DNA from: Hyphomicrobiales bacterium
GTDB taxonomy: Bacteria > Pseudomonadota > Alphaproteobacteria > Rhizobiales > Aestuariivirgaceae
NCBI GenBank assembly: GCA_027030295.1
Contig: JALVFB010000019.1
Location: 1-5,701, forward strand
Length of the DNA stretch: 5,701 nucleotides
Direction: 5' to 3'
Shown here: piece after piece, positions 1 through 5,701 of the stretch
Layout of the letters: each line of letters begins with the position of its first letter
How positions within the stretch are numbered: the first letter of the stretch is position 1
Made by a program: the position numbers and the translations under genes
The notes under the pieces: model-generated
The model's database searches: none
Told to the model about the DNA's origin: nothing
Seen by the model: only the letters and a program-made list of their open reading frames with translations

Positions 1-35
1 GCGGGGATCCATCTGGGCCGTTGCATCGGCGATGG

Positions 36-55
36 ATTCCCGCTTTCGCGGGAAT
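36..55. repeat. Short palindromic repeat, ATTCCCGC-N4-GCGGGAAT
   Basis: An 8-bp perfect inverted repeat (36-43 with 48-55) encloses a 4-base loop, TTTC. The core ATTCCC...GGGAAT flanked by GGATTCCCGC and GGGAATGAC is like the dispersed intergenic repeats seen in many Proteobacteria, including the dRS3 type of Neisseria. Family membership is inferred from the motif; copy number in this genome cannot be seen from one window. It has no T-run, so it is not a standard terminator. Confidence 0.7.
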
Positions 56-88
56 GACAAGGGAAATGGCAGGGATGACGAGGGAAAA
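51..88. repeat. Imperfect 16-base direct repeat, 21-base period
   Basis: Bases 51-66 and 72-87 match at 14 of 16 positions, with a core of ATGAC followed by an AGGGAAA tail. The first copy overlaps the right arm of the 36-55 hairpin, so the repeated piece may be a decayed extension of that dispersed element. No coding or regulatory role is visible. Confidence 0.5.
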
Positions 89-109
89 CAAGAGCAATCC
101 TCTTCTTTA

Positions 110-129
110 CCTCCCCCTGCCAGGGGAGG
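110..129. repeat. C-rich/G-rich palindrome (CCTCCCC...GGGGAGG type)
   Basis: A run of C-rich sequence ending in CTG (110-119) is nearly complementary to a CAGGGGAGG run (121-129), with one unpaired base in the C tract and a one-base centre. This composition resembles the larger hairpin at 2909-2973, suggesting a shared class of dispersed GC-rich palindrome, but the two are not the same sequence. There is no T-run after it. Confidence 0.5.
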
Positions 130-311
130 GGACGAAAAACGCACGGAAGGCGAAACGACAGAAAAGGTAACTGGGTTGATGACGAATTTGGGGAACCTTT
201 TGAAGCTTTCATGGACAGCAGTGGGCTTCCGGCAGGGTAACGGGTAATTCCGGGGTGCGGAACTTTTGCGCGGTCGCGCCTGAATGCAAAACATGACAAG
301 GGGAAAGCTGC

Positions 312-1052
312 ATGTTCGATCTTTCGGGACACAGGGCGCTGATCACCGGCGCCACCGGCGGCATCGGCGCCGCCATCGCGAGTGCATTGCACGCGCAGGG
401 GGCCACCGTGGTGCTTTCCGGCACCCGCGAGAACGTGCTGGAAGAGCGCGTCGCCGGGCTGGGCGAACGCGCCTTCGCCGCGCCGTGCAATCTGGCCGAT
501 CTCGAGGCCGTGAAAGCGCTGCCGAAGCGGGCCGGGGAACTGGCTGGCGGCGCCATCGACATTCTCGTGAACAACGCCGGCATCACGCGGGACAACATCG
601 CCCTGCGGCTGAAAGCCGAGGACTGGCAGGCGGTGCTTGACGTCAATCTCACCGCCGCCTTCGTGCTCAGCCAGGCGGTGCTGCGCGGCATGATGAAGCA
701 GCGCTGGGGCCGCATCATCAACATCACCTCGGTGGTCGGCCAGGCGGGCAACGCCGGGCAGGCCAATTACGCCGCCGCCAAGGCCGGCATGATCGGCATG
801 GGCAAGTCGCTGGCCCAGGAGGTGGCCAGCCGCAACATCACTGTGAACGCCATCGCGCCGGGCTTCATCGAGACGCCGATGACCGAGGCGCTGGACGAGA
901 AGCAGCGCGAGGCCCTGTTCGCGCGCATTCCCGCCGGGCGCTTCGGCACGCCGGAGGACGTGGCCGCCGCGGCGGTCTATCTGGCCTCCGACGAAGCCGG
1001 ATACGTGACCGGCCAGGTGCTGGGCGTGAACGGCGGCATGCTCATGTGCTGA
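312..1052 (+). CDS. fabG: 3-oxoacyl-[acyl-carrier-protein] reductase FabG
   Basis: FabG reduces beta-ketoacyl-ACP to beta-hydroxyacyl-ACP with NADPH, the first reduction in each cycle of type II fatty acid elongation, in the cytoplasm. The 246-residue protein is a classical short-chain dehydrogenase/reductase of normal FabG length. Visible features are the nucleotide-binding TGATGGIG at residues 12-19, NNAG at 87-90, and the catalytic tetrad Asn112, Ser140, Tyr153 and Lys157 (YAAAK). [10 protein letters not shown] at 181-190 and the C-terminal VNGG are typical of the family. The ATG at 312 is chosen because the Rossmann fold begins a few residues later and AAGGGGA (298-304) sits about 8 bases upstream as a ribosome-binding site. 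acpP follows after 142 bp, the usual FabG neighbour, which favours FabG over another SDR enzyme. Nothing looks broken. Confidence 0.96.
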   Translation: MFDLSGHRALITGATGGIGAAIASALHAQGATVVLSGTRENVLEERVAGLGERAFAAPCNLADLEAVKALPKRAGELAGGAIDILVNNAGITRDNIALRLKAEDWQAVLDVNLTAAFVLSQAVLRGMMKQRWGRIINITSVVGQAGNAGQANYAAAKAGMIGMGKSLAQEVASRNITVNAIAPGFIETPMTEALDEKQREALFARIPAGRFGTPEDVAAAAVYLASDEAGYVTGQVLGVNGGMLMC

Positions 1053-1095
1053 CAGGGGCCGGAACGTCGCGCTTCAGCGCAAGAAAATACCGCCT

Positions 1096-1124
1096 TTGTC
1101 AAGCCGCCACTCTTGTGTTAGGGA
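1096..1124 (+). promoter_or_regulatory. Possible acpP promoter
   Basis: TTGTCA at 1096-1101 matches a -35 box (TTGACA) at five of six positions. After a 17-base spacer comes TAGGGA at 1119-1124, a poor match to TATAAT. Transcription would start near 1131 and give a leader of about 64 bases before acpP. The 142-bp gap and the high level at which acyl carrier protein is generally made are consistent with a separate promoter. The weak -10 box keeps this tentative. Confidence 0.35.
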
Positions 1125-1164
1125 GAGCGGGAATCGTGGCGCGCTGGGTCGCGCTCGCACCGGG

Positions 1165-1176
1165 GGTTTGCAAACC
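1165..1176. promoter_or_regulatory. Perfect 12-bp palindrome GGTTTGCAAACC ahead of acpP
   Basis: This is a perfect dyad with no central spacer, ending 18 bases before the acpP start codon and 6 bases before its Shine-Dalgarno sequence (GAGGG, 1183-1187). A spacer-less palindrome is better suited to binding a dimeric protein on DNA than to an RNA hairpin, which could keep only four base pairs. It does not match any fatty-acid regulator site I can name with confidence. It may be chance. Confidence 0.35.
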
Positions 1177-1194
1177 GTCAACGAGGGACGACAA

Positions 1195-1434
<240 letters not shown>

Positions 1435-1464
1435 GCCGGGCTTTCCGGCGGCGCGATCGCGCCG
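1435..1464. other. Two adjacent inverted repeats directly after acpP
   Basis: Starting at the base after the acpP stop codon, GCCGG (1435-1439) pairs with CCGGC (1445-1449) around a GCTTT loop. It abuts a perfect 16-bp palindrome at 1449-1464 centred on GATC. Neither is followed by a T-run. They could stabilise the 3' end of an acpP transcript together with the larger hairpin at 1484-1512, or simply reflect GC-rich sequence. Confidence 0.4.
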
Positions 1465-1483
1465 GATGAGCGCTGAACCTGGC

Positions 1484-1512
1484 CGATGCGCCCGCTCGTG
1501 ACGGGCGCATCG
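1484..1512 (+). terminator. Hairpin between acpP and fabF, terminator- or attenuator-like
   Basis: An 11-bp perfect inverted repeat (1484-1494 with 1502-1512) encloses the 7-base loop CTCGTGA, giving a strong GC-rich stem. It is followed by GTCATGTCGG rather than a run of T, so a standard Rho-independent terminator is not shown. A partial terminator or an mRNA 3'-end stabiliser would fit the need for far more acyl carrier protein than FabF; that role is inference. Confidence 0.45.
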
Positions 1513-1570
1513 TCATGTCGGGAGTCTCGGAACAAGCAGGCCGTCCGCGGGCGGCAACGGGAGCAAGCAC

Positions 1571-2833
1571 ATGCGCAGGGTGGTGGTTACCGGCATTGGC
1601 ATGGTCAGCCCGCTTGGCGGCAATGTCGAGGATACCTGGAGCAACATTCTGGCCGGCAGGTCCGGCATCGGGCCGATCACCCGGTTCGACGCCTCGGAAA
1701 TGGCCTGCCGCATCGCCGGCGAGGTGAAGAAGGGCGACGGCACGAACGGCACCTTCAACCCCGATGAGTGGATGGAGCCGAAGGAGCAGCGCCGCAACGA
1801 CGAGTTCATCGTCTTCGCCGTCGCCGCCGCCGGCCAGGCCATCGCCGACGCCGGTCTGGAGCTGAAGACGGAGGAAGAGAAGGAACGCGCCGGCGTGCTG
1901 GTCGGCTCCGGCATCGGCGGCCTGGCCAGCATCGAGCAGACCTCCCTGTTGCTGCGCGACAAGGGGCCGCGCCGCGTCTCGCCGTTCTTCATTCCCGGCT
2001 CGCTCATCAATCTCGCCGGCGGCATCATCTCCATCCGCCACGGCCTGAAGGGGCCGAATTCGGCGGTGGTCACCGCCTGCGCCACCGGGGCCCACGCCAT
2101 CGGCGACGCGGCCGCCATCATCGCCCGCGGCGACGCCGACGTGATGGTGGCGGGCGGCTGCGAACAGGCCATCTGCCCGCTGGGCATCGCCGGCTTCCTG
2201 GCCTGCCGGGCGCTTTCCACCCATTACAACGACGCGCCGGAGAAGGCTTCCCGACCGTGGGACGAAGGCCGTGATGGTTTCGTCATGGGCGAGGGCGCCG
2301 GCATCGTGGTGCTGGAGGAATACGAGCGCGCCAGGGCACGCGGCGCGAAGATCTACGCCGAACTCGTCGGCTATGGCATGTCCGGCGACGCCTATCACGT
2401 CACCGCCCCGGCGGAGGACGGCGACGGGGCGTATCGCTGCATGCGCATGGCGGTGGAAAAGGCCGGTGTTCAGCCGGGCGAGATCGACTACATCAACGCC
2501 CATGGCACTTCCACCCCGCTCGGCGACGAGATCGAGCTGCGCGCCGTGGAGCGCCTGCTGGGCAACCGCGCCGGCGATGTCGCCATGTCCTCCACCAAGT
2601 CGGCCATCGGGCATTTGCTGGGCGCTTCCGGCGCGGTGGAGGCCATTTTCTCCGTGCTGGCCATTCGCGATCAGGTGGCCCCGCCGACGCTGAACCTGGA
2701 GAACCCGTCGGTGGAGACGCAGATCGACCTGTGCGCCAACGCGCCGCGCAAGCGCGAGATCAACGTGGCGCTGTCAAACTCCTTCGGCTTCGGCGGCACC
2801 AACGCGGCGCTGCTGTTCCGGCGGGTGGCGTGA
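1571..2833 (+). CDS. fabF: 3-oxoacyl-[acyl-carrier-protein] synthase II FabF
   Basis: FabF condenses malonyl-ACP with an acyl-ACP, releasing CO2 and lengthening the chain by two carbons. It is a cytoplasmic thiolase-fold enzyme, normally a homodimer. The 420-residue protein has the usual length. The Cys-His-His catalytic set is present: Cys170 in VTACATGAH, His311 in NAHGTSTPLGD and His348 in STKSAIGH, with Lys343 as the conserved lysine. The C-terminal NSFGFGGTN loop (403-411) contains the gating phenylalanine. Three catalytic residues of Cys-His-His type exclude FabH (Cys-His-Asn), and the linkage to acpP favours FabF over FabB. The start is supported by GGGAG (1559-1563) 7 bases before the ATG. 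Codons 407-420 and the first base of the TGA stop are repeated exactly at 2996-3040. Confidence 0.97.
   Translation: MRRVVVTGIGMVSPLGGNVEDTWSNILAGRSGIGPITRFDASEMACRIAGEVKKGDGTNGTFNPDEWMEPKEQRRNDEFIVFAVAAAGQAIADAGLELKTEEEKERAGVLVGSGIGGLASIEQTSLLLRDKGPRRVSPFFIPGSLINLAGGIISIRHGLKGPNSAVVTACATGAHAIGDAAAIIARGDADVMVAGGCEQAICPLGIAGFLACRALSTHYNDAPEKASRPWDEGRDGFVMGEGAGIVVLEEYERARARGAKIYAELVGYGMSGDAYHVTAPAEDGDGAYRCMRMAVEKAGVQPGEIDYINAHGTSTPLGDEIELRAVERLLGNRAGDVAMSSTKSAIGHLLGASGAVEAIFSVLAIRDQVAPPTLNLENPSVETQIDLCANAPRKREINVALSNSFGFGGTNAALLFRRVA
2787..2831 (+). repeat. 45-bp direct repeat, copy 1: 3' end of fabF
   Basis: These 45 bases encode the last 14 residues of FabF (FGGTNAALLFRRVA) plus the T of its stop codon. 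They recur without a single mismatch at 2996-3040, 209 bases downstream. Here the stop is TGA. The bases just outside the repeat on either side differ between the copies. Confidence 0.97.
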
Positions 2834-2908
2834 GGCGGAAAGAGGGGCGGTCCGTGCATCCTCCACGCATATGCGCCGCGTTGATTCCTGATGGTTGGCC
2901 GACAAACC

Positions 2909-2973
2909 CTCCCCGCTCCCCCTCCCCACCTCCCTCAATGGTGCGCAAGGAGGTGGGGAGGGGGAGCGGGGAG
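2909..2973. repeat. Large GC-rich hairpin: 25-bp perfect inverted repeat, 15-base loop
   Basis: Bases 2909-2933, almost entirely C and T, pair perfectly with 2949-2973, almost entirely G and A, around the loop 2934-2948. The right arm has G tracts at 2955-2958, 2960-2964 and 2968-2971, so G-quadruplex folding could compete with the hairpin. It is followed by ACGAGGAAAA, not a T-run, so it is not a typical intrinsic terminator on this strand, and none is clear on the other. Its composition resembles intergenic palindromic elements common in high-GC Proteobacteria; that assignment is inference. Confidence 0.85.
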
Positions 2974-2995
2974 ACGAGGAAAAGGCGGCGTTCCC

Positions 2996-3040
2996 GCTTC
3001 GGCGGCACCAACGCGGCGCTGCTGTTCCGGCGGGTGGCGT
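2996..3040 (+). repeat. 45-bp direct repeat, copy 2: detached fabF tail
   Basis: This is an exact copy of 2787-2831 that still encodes FGGTNAALLFRRVA, here followed by a TAA stop (3040-3042). The 209-base offset is not a multiple of three, so it is not in the fabF frame, and nothing upstream of it is FabF-like. It is most simply a gene fragment left by duplication or insertion and is unlikely to be translated as part of any protein. The lack of mismatches suggests a recent event or ongoing correction between copies. Confidence 0.95.
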
Positions 3041-3119
3041 AATCGGCGAGCCATGCCGGCTGCCATCATCGTCCTTTTTCCGCCGCAATGCGGCATTCCA
3101 TTGTCCGGGGGCGTGAAAC

Positions 3120-3138
3120 CGGCCACGCGGGGTGGCCG
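3120..3138. other. Small inverted repeat upstream of mltG
   Basis: CGGCCAC (3120-3126) pairs with GTGGCCG (3132-3138) around a GCGGG loop, 30 bases before the mltG start. In such GC-rich DNA a 7-bp stem can easily arise by chance, and no function is assigned. Confidence 0.25.
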
Positions 3139-3168
3139 TCGGCAATCTGACCGGTCGGAGCGCGGCCC

Positions 3169-4248
3169 ATGGCGAGCAGCGACAAGAACCGTCGGCGCGG
3201 CATCGTCGGAACCATTGTTTCGCGCCTGCTGATGCTGGGCGCGGTGGTTCTGATGCTGGCGGGGCTGGTGGCCGCCATGCTCCATTACGCCAATGCCCCC
3301 GGCCCGTTGCGGGAGCGCAAGGTGATTCTGGTGGAGCGCGGCGCCACCAGCGGCGAGATCGCCAGTGTGCTGGAGGAAGAACGGATCGTTTCCTCCCGCT
3401 ACCTCATGCTGGCCGTCTTGCTCTGGCAGCGCCTGCGCGGCGACGGGCGCCCCCTGAAGGCCGGCGAATACGCCTTCGAGCCGGGAGTGAGTCTGGCCGG
3501 GGTGCTGGAGCAGATGCGCCGGGGCAGGGGGGTTGCCTACCACATCACCATTCCGGAAGGGTTCAGCGTCGCCCAGGCGCTGAAGCGTGTGCGCGAACAC
3601 CCGGCGCTCAGCGGCGAGCTGACCATCGAACCGCCGGAAGGCGGCTTGCTGCCGGACACATACCAGTTCAACCGCGGCGAAACCCGCGACCAGCTGGTGC
3701 GCCGGATGATGGCGGCCATGCGTCGTTTCCTGGAGAGCGAGTGGCCGAAGCGGGCGCCGGGCCTGCCGCTGAAAACCCCGCGGGAGGCGCTCATCCTCGC
3801 CTCCATCGTCGAGAAGGAAACCGCCGTGCCGGCGGAGCGCCCGCGGGTGGCGGCGGTTTATATCAACCGCCTGCGCAAGGGCATGCCGTTGCAGGCCGAT
3901 CCGACGGTCATCTATGGCATCACGAAGGGCCTGCCCCTGGGCCGCCCGCTGAAGCGCTCCGACCTGAAGAAGGACACGCCCTGGAACACCTACACCCGCA
4001 AGGGTCTGCCGCCCACGCCCATCGCCAATCCGGGCCGTGATTCCATCCGCGCCGTGCTCCACCCGGCGCAGACGAAAGAGTTGTATTTCGTCGCCGATGG
4101 CTCCGGCGGTCATGTCTTCGCCGCCAGCCTGAAGGAACACCGCCGCAACGTCGCCAACTGGCGCAAGTGGAAGAAGGAACAGCGGAAAAAGCGGAAGGAG
4201 CAGACCCCGGCTGCCGACCAGGGGGCGACCGACGACACCACGCGATAG
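3169..4248 (+). CDS. mltG: Endolytic murein transglycosylase MltG (YceG family)
   Basis: MltG cleaves newly made glycan strands within the chain, leaving 1,6-anhydro ends, and is thought to set strand length at sites of peptidoglycan synthesis. It is anchored in the inner membrane with its catalytic part in the periplasm. The 359-residue protein has a basic N-terminus (KNRRR), one membrane segment at about residues 15-40, a LysM-like region from about 51-86, and the YceG catalytic region. ILASIVEKETA at 209-219 holds the catalytic glutamate region (Glu215/Glu217), followed by ADPTVIYG (243-250), NTYTRKGLPPTPIANPG (273-289) and LYFVADGSGGHVF (305-317). A lysine/arginine-rich tail (about 331-343) follows the conserved domain. 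GGAG (3157-3160) lies 8 bases before the chosen ATG; the next in-frame ATG would cut the membrane segment. Location after fabF is typical of Alphaproteobacteria. Confidence 0.95.
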   Translation: MASSDKNRRRGIVGTIVSRLLMLGAVVLMLAGLVAAMLHYANAPGPLRERKVILVERGATSGEIASVLEEERIVSSRYLMLAVLLWQRLRGDGRPLKAGEYAFEPGVSLAGVLEQMRRGRGVAYHITIPEGFSVAQALKRVREHPALSGELTIEPPEGGLLPDTYQFNRGETRDQLVRRMMAAMRRFLESEWPKRAPGLPLKTPREALILASIVEKETAVPAERPRVAAVYINRLRKGMPLQADPTVIYGITKGLPLGRPLKRSDLKKDTPWNTYTRKGLPPTPIANPGRDSIRAVLHPAQTKELYFVADGSGGHVFAASLKEHRRNVANWRKWKKEQRKKRKEQTPAADQGATDDTTR

Positions 4249-4288
4249 GCTTTCGCCTCTCTGTCCTGTGCACAAACCGCCCCGGCGC

Positions 4289-4315
4289 TTGCCCGCAATG
4301 GACACTTCCTGTAAT
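4289..4315 (+). promoter_or_regulatory. Possible guaA promoter giving a leaderless transcript
   Basis: TGTAAT at 4310-4315 matches the -10 consensus TATAAT at five of six positions. TTGCCC at 4289-4294 is a partial -35 match, but with a short 15-base spacer. The guaA ATG begins 9 bases after the end of the -10 box, so transcription could start at or very near the start codon. Support is limited to these matches and the absence of a Shine-Dalgarno sequence. Confidence 0.3.
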
Positions 4316-4323
4316 CCACCGGC

Positions 4324-5701
<1,378 letters not shown>

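Larger units (their letters stand above)
1..311. other. Non-coding region upstream of fabG with short palindromic repeats
   Basis: No convincing gene is visible here. Open frames exist (for example 32-247 on the plus strand), but they run straight through palindromic repeats and resemble no family I recognise. In many bacteria fabD lies just upstream of fabG; no FabD C-terminal sequence is recognisable, so fabD is either further left or elsewhere. The stretch holds a hairpin repeat at 36-55, a purine-rich imperfect direct repeat at 51-88, and a C-rich/G-rich palindrome at 110-129. The fabG promoter probably lies between about 170 and 290, but I see no clear -35/-10 pair. Confidence 0.7.
2834..3168. 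other. 335-bp fabF-mltG gap with inserted or duplicated DNA
   Basis: No gene is supported here. The gap contains a large hairpin at 2909-2973, a second copy of the fabF tail at 2996-3040, a small stem (3082-3086 with 3090-3094), a 7-bp stem at 3120-3138, and the 8-bp palindrome GACCGGTC at 3149-3156. A plus-strand frame (2731-3042) ends in the copied FabF tail, but it starts inside fabF in the wrong frame and crosses the hairpin, so it is not a gene. Without the 209-bp unit the fabF-mltG spacing would be about 126 bp. Confidence 0.75.

Noticed and set aside
176..204. fabG promoter with TTGATG and TTTGAA boxes
   Set aside because: The -10 match is only three of six bases, which is no better than chance.
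32..247. Plus-strand 71-codon open frame upstream of fabG
   Set aside because: Its start falls in a palindromic repeat and it runs through the second palindrome. There is no ribosome-binding site, and its charged, low-complexity translation matches nothing I know.
2909..2973. Intrinsic terminator for fabF
   Set aside because: The stem is strong, but no T-run follows on either strand, so it is described as a repeat rather than a terminator.
2731..3042. Plus-strand open frame ending in FabF-like FGGTNAALLFRRVA
   Set aside because: It starts inside fabF in another frame, crosses the hairpin, and only acquires the FabF tail through the 45-bp duplication.
4247..4258. Small AGGC-TTTC-GCCT hairpin at the mltG stop codon
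   Set aside because: A 4-bp stem with no T-run is too weak to call a terminator.

Overview
The window is about 65% GC by eye and carries five plus-strand genes in a row: fabG, acpP, fabF, mltG and the first 459 codons of guaA, which runs off the right edge. All five are recognised from conserved family motifs. The order fabG-acpP-fabF-mltG, with no pabC between fabF and mltG, is typical of Alphaproteobacteria; gammaproteobacteria usually have pabC there. With the GC content and the protein sequences, this suggests an alphaproteobacterium, possibly a Rhodospirillales-like lineage. That placement is inference, and no genus can be named from sequence alone.

Layout: positions 1-311 are non-coding and contain short dispersed-type palindromes. 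fabG (312-1052) is followed by a 142-bp gap with a possible promoter and a perfect 12-bp palindrome ahead of acpP (1195-1434). A 136-bp gap with several hairpins leads to fabF (1571-2833). A 335-bp gap holds the most unusual structure here: a perfect 45-bp second copy of the fabF 3' end and, between the two copies, a 25-bp-stem hairpin made of C-rich and G-rich arms. mltG (3169-4248) follows, then a 75-bp gap and guaA (4324 onward). guaA has no visible Shine-Dalgarno sequence and may be leaderless.

Functionally, FabG (ketoacyl-ACP reductase), AcpP (the acyl carrier) and FabF (condensing enzyme) form the elongation core of type II fatty acid synthesis. MltG cuts nascent peptidoglycan glycan strands at the inner membrane, so its linkage joins lipid and wall synthesis. 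GuaA makes GMP from XMP and is a housekeeping gene with no direct pathway link to the others. All five proteins look intact with their key residues present. No new enzyme system is evident; the points of interest are in the intergenic DNA, chiefly the duplicated fabF tail.
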